Below are positions 1-8,900 of a DNA stretch of 64,000 nucleotides, in pieces. The DNA is taken from positions 3,162,001 through 3,226,000 of the forward strand of contig NZ_CP011319.1 in assembly GCF_001865675.1 (NCBI RefSeq), given 5' to 3'. Under the pieces are notes generated by a model. The model made no database searches. It was not told the origin of the DNA and saw nothing but the letters and a program-made list of their open reading frames with translations. The position numbers and the translations under genes are program-made. Position 1 is the first letter of the stretch, and every line of letters begins with the position of its first letter. This DNA is from Janthinobacterium sp. 1_2014MBL_MicDiv (GTDB lineage Bacteria; Pseudomonadota; Gammaproteobacteria; Burkholderiales; Burkholderiaceae_D).

Positions 1-33
1 TACGACATAATCAACCAAGCCACAATATCCCCC

Positions 34-1131
34 ATGAAAACTTCTTCCGCTGACAGCAAAACGATTTTTTCACGACAAATATTGACGATGTCTTTTGTAT
101 TGACTCTCTCCACCTTCGTGCATGCCCAGGCCGGCGATCGGTCGTCGGCAGCAAAGACCGATGACTACTCCGCCAAAATTGACCGCCTGGTACAAGCAAC
201 CAGTCCAAGAAATTTCAACGGCGTCATCCTCATCACGCAACATGGCAAAACGAAATACTCAAAAGCCTACGGCTATGCGGATATTGCAAATAAAACCCCA
301 TTAACGCCCGAAGACAACTTCAGGATCATGTCGAACAGCAAGCAAATTACGGCGGTGCTGATTTTAAGAGAAGTTGAAAAAGGCACAATAGACTTGCGCA
401 GTCCCGTCAGAAAGTACTTGCCTGACTTGCCGCAAGCCTGGGCCGACGAAGTGACCGTGCATCAGCTGCTCAACTTTTCGGCAGGCATCAGCGCAATCGA
501 CCAGCCACTGAATTTCAAACCCGGAACGGACTTTTTGTATGGCGTGACCACCTACAGCATGCTGGGCAGTATTTTTGAAAAAGTCTCCGGCAAAACGTAT
601 ATCGAGGCGGCCAATGACTTGTTCAAGGAACTGGGCATGAAAAACAGTTTTTGCTATGAGGAAAACAAAAGCAATAAGGTCATCAATGGCTATGTCAATG
701 CGAAAAATGCATTCGAATTGCGCGAGCATCCAGTGCAGGGAAAAGACTGGATCGGCTTCATTCCAGCAGGTGGCATTGTTTCAAACGCCAGGGACTTGAA
801 TATCTGGGATGAAAAGCTTCACAAGGGAAAGATTTTAACGCCGGAGACCTATCAACTGATGACGAGTTACGACATCTCCAGCCAGCATGTGGCTTTTGGC
901 AGCGAAAAACACGGCTATGGTTACGGTGTCTATGTGAGCGACAAGACGCCCGTCACATACATAGGACACTCTGGCAAAGGCCTGGGATTCGCATCGATCA
1001 AGGTGTATTTTCCTGAAAAAGATGTCGATGTGATTGTCCTGGAAAACCAGTACAGCGAAGACAGCGCCCTGCATTACTATTTTGAGATAAAAATAAGAGA
1101 AATCGTCATGAATAGCAGTCTTTTACGATAG
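34..1131 (+). CDS. Exported serine hydrolase, beta-lactamase/PBP-like fold
   Basis: This 365-residue protein has an N-terminal hydrophobic signal segment (about residues 15-32, ending near AQA) and then a class-C beta-lactamase / D-Ala-D-Ala carboxypeptidase-type domain. The SxxK nucleophile motif is S100-N-S-K103, and an HSGKG motif near residue 312 fits the third (HxG/KTG-like) motif. The second motif, normally YxN inside a 'PGxxFxYSNxxY' context, reads Y-G-V, so its asparagine is missing. Such proteins hydrolyse esters, amides or peptides in the periplasm; the substrate cannot be read from sequence. The gene is clearly richer in A/T than the rest of the window, which suggests horizontal acquisition. 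It starts close to the window edge, so its upstream context is unknown. The family is fairly sure, the activity is not. Confidence 0.75.
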   Translation: MKTSSADSKTIFSRQILTMSFVLTLSTFVHAQAGDRSSAAKTDDYSAKIDRLVQATSPRNFNGVILITQHGKTKYSKAYGYADIANKTPLTPEDNFRIMSNSKQITAVLILREVEKGTIDLRSPVRKYLPDLPQAWADEVTVHQLLNFSAGISAIDQPLNFKPGTDFLYGVTTYSMLGSIFEKVSGKTYIEAANDLFKELGMKNSFCYEENKSNKVINGYVNAKNAFELREHPVQGKDWIGFIPAGGIVSNARDLNIWDEKLHKGKILTPETYQLMTSYDISSQHVAFGSEKHGYGYGVYVSDKTPVTYIGHSGKGLGFASIKVYFPEKDVDVIVLENQYSEDSALHYYFEIKIREIVMNSSLLR

Positions 1132-1210
1132 CGCGGGCCACCTCTAGTACAGCGTTTCCGTCACGCCGCGGAGGAAAAAACACCCGACGGTGCCAAACGA
1201 TGCCAGGTGA

Positions 1211-1233
1211 CATGGCGCAGCCATCGCGCCATG
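1211..1233. other. Hairpin between serine hydrolase and paoC
   Basis: An 8-bp perfect inverted repeat (CATGGCGC / GCGCCATG) with a 7-base loop lies in the 118-base gap between two convergent genes. No T tract follows on either strand, so it may be a Rho-dependent end or a REP-like element rather than an intrinsic terminator. Confidence 0.3.
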
Positions 1234-1249
1234 CTCCCCACGCGTCCGG

Positions 1250-3454
1250 TTACGCCGTCAGCTTGCCATCGAGCTTGCCAATCAGCTTGTCCAACGTTAG
1301 CGGATACTCGCGCACGCGCACCCCCGTCGCGTTGTACACGGCATTGGCGATGGCGGCCGCCACGCCGCAGATGCCCAGCTCGCCCACGCCCTTCGCCTTC
1401 ATGGGCGAGGACATGGGGTCCGTTTCGTCGAGGAAGATGACGTCCTGGTGCGGGATGTCGGCGTGCACGGGCACTTCGTAGCCGGCCAGGTCGTGGTTGA
1501 CGAAGTAGCCGCGGCGCCGGTCGACCACCAGCTCTTCCATCAGGGCCGCGCCCACGCCCATGGTCATGGCGCCGATCACCTGGCTGCGCGCCGCCTTCGG
1601 ATTGAGGATGCGGCCGGCCGCGCACACGGCCAGCATGCGGCGCACGCGCACTTCGCCCGTGTCGCGGTCCACGCCCACTTCGACGAAATGCGCGCCAAAC
1701 GTCGATTGCTGGAATTTCTTGTCGAGGTCGCCGTATTCCATGTGGTCTTCCGCGACGACGTCGCCATGGTAGGCGGCGGCAGCGAGCGGCACGCTGCGCT
1801 CGCCCTGGCTCACCTGGCCGTCGGCAAAGCGCGCGTCTTTCTCGTCGAAGCCCAGCTTGCCGGCGATGGCCTGGCGCAGGCGCACGCAGGCCGCGTACAC
1901 GCCGGCCGTCGAGCTGTTGCCGCCCCACTGCCCGCCCGAACCGGCCGAGACGGGGAAATCCGAATCGCCCAGGCGCACCACGACCCGGTTCAGAGTCACG
2001 CCCAGCATTTCGGCCGCCGTCTGGGCGATGATGGTGTAGCTGCCCGTGCCGATGTCCGTCATGTCCGTCTCCACGGTAATGATGCCCTTGCCGTCGAGGC
2101 GCACCCTGGCGGCGGACTGCATGACGAGGTTGTTGCGGAAGGCGGCCGCCACGCCCATGCCCACCAGCCAGCGGCCGTCGCGCCGCGCGCCCGGGTGCGC
2201 CAGGCGCTCCTTCCAGCCGAACTCCACGGCGCCCGTGCGCAGGCAGTCGATCAGGCGGCGCTGGGAAAACGGCCGGCCGGGCTTTTCCGGGTCCACTTTC
2301 GTATCGTTGAGGATGCGCAAGACGATGGGATCCATTTTCAATTTCTCCGCCATCTCGTCCATGGCGATTTCCAGCGCCATCAAGCCCGGCGCCTCGCCCG
2401 GCGCGCGCATGGCGTTGCCCTCCGGCAAATCGAGCACGGCCAGGCGCATGGCCGTCATGCGGTTGGCGCCCGCATACAGCAGGCGCGTCTGCAGCACGGC
2501 CGTTTCCGGCTGGCCGCCCTTCAAGTCGCCCGACCACGATTCATGGCCGATGGCCGTGATCTTGCCGTCGCGCGTGGCGCCGATGCGCAGGCGCTGGATG
2601 GTGGCGGGCCGGTGCGTCGTGTTGTTGAACATCAGGGGCCGCGTCAGCGCCACCTTCACGGGACGCCGCGCCGCGCGCGCACCGAGCGCCGCCAGCAACG
2701 CTTCGGCGCGCACGAACAGCTTGCCGCCAAAGCCGCCGCCGATGTAGGGCGAGACGATGCGCACCTGGTCTTTCGGCACGCCCAGGGTGCGCGCCAGGTC
2801 GCCACGGCCCCAGTCCACCATCTGGTTCGCCGTCCACAGCGTCAGCTTGTCGCCTTCCCAGGAAGCAATCGAGGCGTGCGGCTCCATCATCGCGTGCGAC
2901 TGGTCGGGGGTCGCATACATGGCATCGAGGCGCACGGGGGCATTGGCATAGGCGCCGGCAAAATCGCCGGCGCGGCTGTCGGGCTTGCCGTCTTTCGGCT
3001 TGCTGGCGCCGCCCCTGGCCTTGGCCAGGTCGAATGCGCCCTGCTGTTCCACATATGTCACGTCGAGCAACTGCGCGGCCGAGCGGGCCTGCTCGAAGGT
3101 TTCCGCCACCACCAGCGCGATGGCCTGGTGGTAATGCTGGATGTCCGGGCCGCCCAGCAGATGGGCCGTATTCATCTTGCCCTTGCCCAGCTTGCCCGCC
3201 GACTCAGCCGTGACGATGGCCAGCACGCCTGGCGCGCGCCGCGCGGCGCCGGTATCGATGGACGCGATGCGGCCCTTGGCGATGGCGGCGCCGACGACAT
3301 GGCCGTAGGCGGCATGCGGCGCGGCGGCGTGCTGTTCATACGCATACGGCGCCGTGCCCGTGGTTTTCAGGGGGCCGTCGATGCGGTCAGTGGGACGGCC
3401 CACGACTTTCAGCTGGTCGATGGGATTGGTGGTCGCAGGTGTCGTGAATTTCAT
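1250..3454 (-). CDS. paoC: Molybdenum cofactor-binding subunit of periplasmic aldehyde oxidoreductase, PaoC-like
   Basis: This 734-residue protein is the large subunit of a xanthine-oxidase-family enzyme that binds molybdopterin cytosine dinucleotide and oxidises aldehydes to acids. The N-terminal aldehyde oxidase 'hammerhead' domain (about residues 30-150, around TGTAPYAYE) is followed by the Mo-binding domain with GGGFGGK near residue 240. The conserved VGELG glutamate motif near residue 692 carries the expected active-site base. The length matches E. coli PaoC (about 732). It is the last gene of a minus-strand operon paoA-paoB-paoC, starting 4 bases after the paoB stop codon. No PaoD/XdhC-type chaperone gene is adjacent. 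The family is secure; the physiological aldehyde is unknown. Confidence 0.88.
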   Translation of the reverse strand: MKFTTPATTNPIDQLKVVGRPTDRIDGPLKTTGTAPYAYEQHAAAPHAAYGHVVGAAIAKGRIASIDTGAARRAPGVLAIVTAESAGKLGKGKMNTAHLLGGPDIQHYHQAIALVVAETFEQARSAAQLLDVTYVEQQGAFDLAKARGGASKPKDGKPDSRAGDFAGAYANAPVRLDAMYATPDQSHAMMEPHASIASWEGDKLTLWTANQMVDWGRGDLARTLGVPKDQVRIVSPYIGGGFGGKLFVRAEALLAALGARAARRPVKVALTRPLMFNNTTHRPATIQRLRIGATRDGKITAIGHESWSGDLKGGQPETAVLQTRLLYAGANRMTAMRLAVLDLPEGNAMRAPGEAPGLMALEIAMDEMAEKLKMDPIVLRILNDTKVDPEKPGRPFSQRRLIDCLRTGAVEFGWKERLAHPGARRDGRWLVGMGVAAAFRNNLVMQSAARVRLDGKGIITVETDMTDIGTGSYTIIAQTAAEMLGVTLNRVVVRLGDSDFPVSAGSGGQWGGNSSTAGVYAACVRLRQAIAGKLGFDEKDARFADGQVSQGERSVPLAAAAYHGDVVAEDHMEYGDLDKKFQQSTFGAHFVEVGVDRDTGEVRVRRMLAVCAAGRILNPKAARSQVIGAMTMGVGAALMEELVVDRRRGYFVNHDLAGYEVPVHADIPHQDVIFLDETDPMSSPMKAKGVGELGICGVAAAIANAVYNATGVRVREYPLTLDKLIGKLDGKLTA

Positions 3455-3458
3455 GGCC

Positions 3459-4427
3459 CTAGCCTTTCTTCGCTTGGACTGCTTGTGCTTCCCTCAGCAC
3501 GGAGGCTATCGTGCGCTCGGCCAGGGTCACCTTGAACGCATTGTCGTCCGTCGGCCTGGCGCCGGCCAGCAACTGCCGGGCCACGGCGGCGGCGCCATCG
3601 GGCATGGCCTGTTCCGCGCCTGCAACCCGCCACGGCTGCGGCGCGACACCGCCCAGGGCCAGCCTGCCCGTGCCGTCCGGCAAGATCACCGCCGCGACGG
3701 ACACCAGCGCGAACGCGTACGAAGCGCGGTCGCGCACCTTGCGGTACATATGCGTGCCGCCCGGCGGCCGTGGCAGCACCACGCCCGTGATCAGTTCGCC
3801 TGGCTGCAAGACGGTCTCCACGTGCGGCGTATTGCCCGGCAGGCGGTAAAAGTCGGCGATCGGTATCGTGCGCACGGCGCCGTCGGCGCGCACGGTGTCG
3901 ATGCTGGCGTCGAGCACGCGCATGGCCACGGCCATGTCGCTCGGGTGCGTGGCGATGCAGGCGTCGCTGCCGCCCACGATGGCCAGCGGCCGGCTGAAGC
4001 CGCCGATGGCGGAACAGCCGCTGCCCGGCACGCGCTTGTTGCAGGCCTGGTTCGTATCATAAAAGTAAGGACAGCGCGTGCGCTGCAACAGGTTGCCGGC
4101 CGTCGTCGCCTTGTTGCGCAGTTGCGCCGACGCGCCGGCCAGCAAGGCGCGCGACAGCACGCCGTAATCGCGGCGCACCGTGGCATGGGCCGCCAGCGCC
4201 GTATTGCGCACGAGGGCGCCGATGCGCAAGCCGCCATCATTTGTTGCTTCCACCTTGTCCAGGGCCAGTCCATTGACGTCGATCAGATGCGCGGGCGTCT
4301 CGATCTCGAGTTTCATCAGGTCGAGCAGATTCGTGCCGCCGGCGATGAAGCGGGCACCCGGCATGCGCAGCGCGGCCGCCGCTGCCTCGGCCGGCGTGGC
4401 GGCCTTCTGGTAAGTAAACACTCTCAT
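3459..4427 (-). CDS. paoB: FAD-binding subunit of aldehyde oxidoreductase, PaoB-like
   Basis: This 322-residue FAD subunit passes electrons from the molybdenum and Fe-S centres. An N-terminal FAD-binding segment contains the 'AGGTNLLDLMK' loop (residues 29-39), and a CO-dehydrogenase flavoprotein C-terminal domain follows. The insert with C119, C129 and C138 (context PYFYD, CNKR, PGSGCSAIGG) is the extra [4Fe-4S]-binding loop typical of PaoB/YagS; a further cysteine in SDACIATHPSD may be the fourth ligand. I chose the ATG at 4427 because it overlaps the paoA stop (ATGA) and opens directly with the family start 'MRVFTY'. A longer in-frame extension upstream is only a shadow of paoA. Confidence 0.87.
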   Translation of the reverse strand: MRVFTYQKAATPAEAAAAALRMPGARFIAGGTNLLDLMKLEIETPAHLIDVNGLALDKVEATNDGGLRIGALVRNTALAAHATVRRDYGVLSRALLAGASAQLRNKATTAGNLLQRTRCPYFYDTNQACNKRVPGSGCSAIGGFSRPLAIVGGSDACIATHPSDMAVAMRVLDASIDTVRADGAVRTIPIADFYRLPGNTPHVETVLQPGELITGVVLPRPPGGTHMYRKVRDRASYAFALVSVAAVILPDGTGRLALGGVAPQPWRVAGAEQAMPDGAAAVARQLLAGARPTDDNAFKVTLAERTIASVLREAQAVQAKKG

Positions 4428-5092
4428 GCCGGCCTCCCCGCCACCTCGGCGATGGCGTCGATGATGTTGGAATAGGCGCCGCAGCGGCACAGGTTGCCGC
4501 TCATGCGCTCGCGCAATTCTTCGGGCGTCGCCTGCGGCGCCGCGTTCAGGTCCGCGCTGACATGGCTGGGGATGCCCTGGCGCAGCTCTCCCAGCGCGGC
4601 CACGGCCGAACAGATCTGTCCCGGCGTGCAATAGCCGCACTGATAGCCGTCGTGTGCGATGAAGGCTGCCTGCATCGGATGCAGTTTGTCGGGCGTGCCC
4701 AGGCCCTCGATGGTGGTAAGCCTGGCGCCGTCATGCATCACGGCCAGGGTCAGGCAGGCATTGATGCGCTGGCCGTCGAGCATGACGGTGCAGGCGCCGC
4801 ACTGGCCGTGGTCGCAGCCCTTCTTGGTGCCCGTCAGATGCAGGTGTTCGCGCAAGGCGTCGAGCAAGGTGGTGCGCGTGTCCAGTTCCAGGCTGTGGCG
4901 CTGGCCATTGACCTCCAGCGTGACGTTCATCAACACGGGCGGCGGCGCCTGGCCGGCCTGGGCGGCCGTTTTTACCGCTTCCGCCGCGCCGGCGACGCCG
5001 GGCACGGCCACGGCGGTGGCCGACAGGGCGCCGGCGATCAGCAAGCCGCGCCGGCCTGTATCGATACGATGGACCTGCTTGATCTCGCTCAT
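4424..5092 (-). CDS. paoA: 2Fe-2S subunit of aldehyde oxidoreductase, Tat-exported, PaoA-like
   Basis: This 222-residue small subunit carries two [2Fe-2S] clusters. The first, plant-ferredoxin type, has GCDHGQCGACTV; the second, helical, has CGYCTPGQ and CRCGAY. The N-terminus has a twin-arginine signal (RRGLLIAGAL around residues 14-23) with an alanine-rich h-region, so the folded complex is expected in the periplasm, as for E. coli PaoABC. I start at 5092 because AGGAGG lies about 10 bases upstream; an extension to 5164 lacks a comparable site. It is the first gene of the operon and lies 108 bases after the ECF sigma gene on the same strand. The intergenic region carries GTACGC repeats, described separately. 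Confidence 0.87.
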   Translation of the reverse strand: MSEIKQVHRIDTGRRGLLIAGALSATAVAVPGVAGAAEAVKTAAQAGQAPPPVLMNVTLEVNGQRHSLELDTRTTLLDALREHLHLTGTKKGCDHGQCGACTVMLDGQRINACLTLAVMHDGARLTTIEGLGTPDKLHPMQAAFIAHDGYQCGYCTPGQICSAVAALGELRQGIPSHVSADLNAAPQATPEELRERMSGNLCRCGAYSNIIDAIAEVAGRPA

Positions 5093-5164
5093 GTCGCGCT
5101 TCCTCCTGGCAGTTGGCTGGGTGGGCGCATGCAGGCCCGAAGTGCCAGTCTGGCGGCAGGACAT

Positions 5165-5190
5165 GTACGCGTCTGTACGCGAACGTACGC
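5165..5190. promoter_or_regulatory. Three GTACGC repeats at exact 10-bp period upstream of paoA
   Basis: GTACGC occurs at 5165-5170, 5175-5180 and 5185-5190, so the copies recur once per helical turn on one DNA face. The array sits 73-98 bases upstream of the paoA start, between the ECF sigma stop codon and the paoABC operon. Such phased repeats are typical of cooperative regulator binding; the regulator is unknown. Confidence 0.45.
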
Positions 5191-5200
5191 AGAACCCCGC

Positions 5201-5911
5201 TTAACTCCCCATTTGCGCCTGTCCCTGGCGCACGCGCAAACTGCGCCGGGGCGTGCCGACGCCGCCCAGCGCCGCGTAGCCCGTGTGGCGGGCGCAGTGG
5301 TCGAGCGCCTGGCGCAGGGCCGTATCGACGTTGCGCAGCGACATGTCGTGCCGCTCGGCCACCTCCTGCCGGGTCAGCTCATCGACGCGCAGCGCTTCGA
5401 GCACTTGCCGGTGACGCCGTGGCAACAGTTCGACGGCCTGCGCCAGGCGCCGCAGATCCGCATGCAGCTCGGCCAGGCGTTCCGGCCCCGCCGCCGCATC
5501 GGCCAGGCGCTCGATGCCCTCCTCTGCCCCATCGCCCGCGTCCGCATACAGCCAGGCTCGGTTGCGGCGCAGGCTGTCCGTGGCCGCATTGCAGGCGACG
5601 CGGAAGACATAGGCGACGGGACTGTGCGCCAGCGGCGCGCCATTGCCCGCCCCCAGGCGCAGCCAGGCGTCGTGCAGGCTGTCGCTGGCCAGCTCGGCGC
5701 AGCCCAGGTGCCGCGTCAGGCGACGGTGCAGGCCCGCGTAATGGCTTTCCAGCACCGCCTGCAGCTGCGCGCCCGGCCCTGGCGCCGACGCCATGTCGTT
5801 GGCGGCCCGCAAACGGGGCCGCATGGCTGGCCAGCAGCGGGCCATGCGCGCATGCCCCACAGCGCCCGCTGCCATGCGCAATGGCAACATTTCCACCATG
5901 CCGGCCATCAT
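5201..5911 (-). CDS. ECF-type sigma-70 factor, FecI-like, overlapping the giant adhesin gene
   Basis: This is a 236-residue sigma factor with a region 2 (about residues 55-120, including a 'DSLHDAWLRL' segment and VACNAATDSLRR) and a region 4 helix-turn-helix (about 165-215: LLPRRHRQVLEALRVDELT, EVAERHDMSLRNVDTAL). The ATG at 5911 overlaps the stop codon of the 4206-codon haemagglutinin gene as ATGA, indicating translational coupling. The first 39 residues are unlike an ECF N-terminus, so a start at the methionine at 5794 is also possible. It has no anti-sigma gene directly next to it; the nearest FecR is 13 kb upstream, beside another FecI-like gene. It presumably recruits RNA polymerase to a small regulon, perhaps the adhesin locus or the following paoABC operon (inference). 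Confidence 0.78.
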   Translation of the reverse strand: MMAGMVEMLPLRMAAGAVGHARMARCWPAMRPRLRAANDMASAPGPGAQLQAVLESHYAGLHRRLTRHLGCAELASDSLHDAWLRLGAGNGAPLAHSPVAYVFRVACNAATDSLRRNRAWLYADAGDGAEEGIERLADAAAGPERLAELHADLRRLAQAVELLPRRHRQVLEALRVDELTRQEVAERHDMSLRNVDTALRQALDHCARHTGYAALGGVGTPRRSLRVRQGQAQMGS

Positions 5912-8900
5912 GGCGACAGCCTGCTGCGCTCTTGCGCCGTCAACTGGCGCGTGGCCGATTCCGGCAGCGGGCCCAGGCCCAGCACGCGCACGGCGCTGCG
6001 CGGGTTGTAGTCGGCCGCCTCGATGCGGGCGCCGTCCTGCGGGGCCGCTTGCGCGCTGTCGGACGGCGCGTCGCCGCCAAAGCCCAGCACGCGCACCGTG
6101 AACACGGATGGCTGCGCCGAGCGGGTGGCGGCGCGCTCGCGCTGCACCACGTCCTGCGCCGCCGCCGTGGCCTGGGAAGCCGCCGCGCTGGCGTTCGTCA
6201 TGGCCGCCACGTTGACGGACGCCACTGTCGGCATGCCTTTCGCTTCGCCCTTGACCTGGATATTCGCGGCGTTCATCACCTTCAGCGCGGCCAGGTTGAC
6301 GTTGCCCGAGACGCGGATGCCCGCCTCGCCCGCGTCGATGGTGCCCAGCGGCGCCAGCAAGTCCACGTCGCCGGCCGGCACTTCCGCGATCGGCGCCAGC
6401 GTGGCGATGCCGGCGCCCGTGCTGGGCACGTCGGACGACAGGGTCACGTTGCCCCAGTTGTCATACACGCGCTTGGGCGGCGTGTAGACGATGGTCGACT
6501 TCGAGCCACGGCCCGCGTTGATGTCGCCCGTCGACGACCAAGCGAGGATGTCGCCGCCAAACGTCGTCATGATGCGGCTCTGGCCCAGCAGGATGCTGCC
6601 GTGTGAGAACAGGTCGATATTGCCGCCGCCCTTGGTGATGACGCCCGAGGTCGACGGCGGCGCCTCGCCTTCGATGCCCAACACCTGCTGGCCGCCCGGC
6701 GTCAGCAGCGCGATATCGCCGCCGAAATTCGTGTGCACGTAGCCGCTGCGGGGAACGATGCGGTCATAGTTCAGCGAAAGCGGGTTGTAGGCGGCATACG
6801 TGCCGCGGTACATGACGATATCGCCCGCATACGAAATCGCCTTGCCGCTGGCGTCCGTGGCCGGCGCCAGGCCCGCGATGGCGTTGCGGCTGCGCAAGAA
6901 GCTGCCATAGCGCGAGCTGTCCGCATCGTTGTACTCGCGCCCGCCTGCCTTCAGTTCCGCGAAATACACGGTGCGGGCGAACACGCGCTGCTGCGGCTCG
7001 GGCAAGGCCAGGTAAAAGGCCAGCACCTCGGCCGCCGTGCCCTTGAAGCCGTAGCGCTCACCGAGCCAGGTTGCCAATTCACTGTCGTACGATTTCACCA
7101 CCTTGCCCGCCTGGTCCGCCAGCGGCACGCCCTTCTGCGCCACGTTCGCCGGGTCCAGATACGGCTTGACGAAGCGCAGGTAATCGAGACCGGCCGCGCC
7201 CACGCCCGCCTGCATGGCGATGCCGGCGCCCGGACGCTTGTCGCCCGCCACCACGGGACCGAGGCTGACGACGCTGCCTTTATCCTGCATCAATATGTTG
7301 CGGCCCGCGCTGATGTCCAGCGTGCCGGGGCCGGCCACGTTGAAGGAACTGCCGAGGATGTCGCGCCCGGCCGAGACCACCGATACGTCATATGCATTGT
7401 TGTGCACGAAAAGGTTGCTGAGTATCCTGAAGCGCATCTCGCCGGCGGCGGTGCCATCCAGGGCTTCCAGCTGCGCCGTGCCGCTGCTGACGATATCGCG
7501 TCCCGCCTTCATCCACACGGGTTGCGCCCCCTCGTACCAGGTGATGCCCGCATGCGCGGCATCGGTGAACTCGATGATGCGGCCGCTATTCACGCCCACC
7601 AGGTCGCCCGTGGCGGCATAGATGCGGGCGGCCTGCGTACCGCCGTTCGCAGGGCCGGCCGAGGAATTCGGTCCGAAGGCAAACAGCGGGAAGTTCCATT
7701 TCGTTGCTGGCGTCCCCTTGCTTGAGACATTGGCAGCCAGGGGATCGGTCACGTAAGTCCTGATATCCCAGCCCGTAAAGCCAGGCTTGAACGGCGTAAC
7801 GATGCTGTCGGCGGCGGCACCGGACTGGCTGACGGCATAGCCGCCCGCATAGATGGAATCGCCGGCAAGCCACTGCAGCTGCGCATTGGGCGATGGCGCC
7901 AGCACCAGCGGATCAGCATAACTGGTGGCGCCATTCGAGTCGACAACTGCTTTGCCGTAATACAAGCTGCCATGCGGCGCCGCGGCCCGCACGATGGACG
8001 GGTAGACGATGGCCAGGTCGGTGGCCGTGCCAAGCGACCCGCTCAGGGGAGTCATATTGCCGCCGGCAGAGAACAGGTCGAGCGCCGTGCGCGGCGTCCA
8101 CAGGCTGAACCAGCTGTAGCCATAGCCCTGCTCTCCGGACGGGCCGGTGAATGGCGTGGCATTGGGCAGGGTCACGCGGCCGGGGTCGGCCACATCCTGC
8201 AGCGCCTGGTCGCCCAGGGTCGCCACGCTGAAGGTGGCGTCGCCGGGTACCAGGAGCATGCCGCCGCGCGGCGTGGCGCGCGTGGCCGTGAAGGCATCAT
8301 AGGCCCGCGTTTCCAGCGGTACGTGCTGGGTAGGCTGCGAACCGTACTCCAGCGCCAGGCTGCCCAGCTGTGCGGCCGACGTTTCCGCGTGGCCCCGCAA
8401 GTCGACCAGCGCGCCATTCAGATAGCCGCCACCGGGCGTGCTGGCGGGATTGAGCGCACCGCCCACGCGCAGGTCGAGGTCGCCGCCGCCCGTTAGCAGC
8501 AGGCTGCCGTCGGCCTGCACGCGGCCCGTGCTGCCCACGGCCAGCAGCAAGCCCTGCGAACGGGGATTGATGTTGGCGTTATAAGAACTGCCTGTCAGCA
8601 GTGTCTGCACGCCCGCATCCCCCGCCACCTCGGCGCGCACATTGCCGCCGCCTAGGGTACCGAAGCCCGTAAAGCCCAGCACGGTGTCGGCCAGGGTATC
8701 GCGGCGCATATAGCTGCCGAAGTTGATCCACCACGCCGTCGGCTGGGCCGGACCGCCCGTGGCCACGCCGCCGCTGCCCTGGCGCCACAGCCAGTTGCCC
8801 ACCGGCACCGAATCGGCCAGACCATCCTTGCTGACGGGACGCTCGTTGCTGGCGCTCGACGCGTTGAGCAACGCGCCGCTCAAGTTACCCGCCACCTTCA

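Noticed and set aside
1448..3535. Open reading frame of 695 codons antisense to paoC
   Set aside because: Low-complexity His/Arg/Gly shadow; paoC has clear cofactor-binding motifs in the opposite strand.
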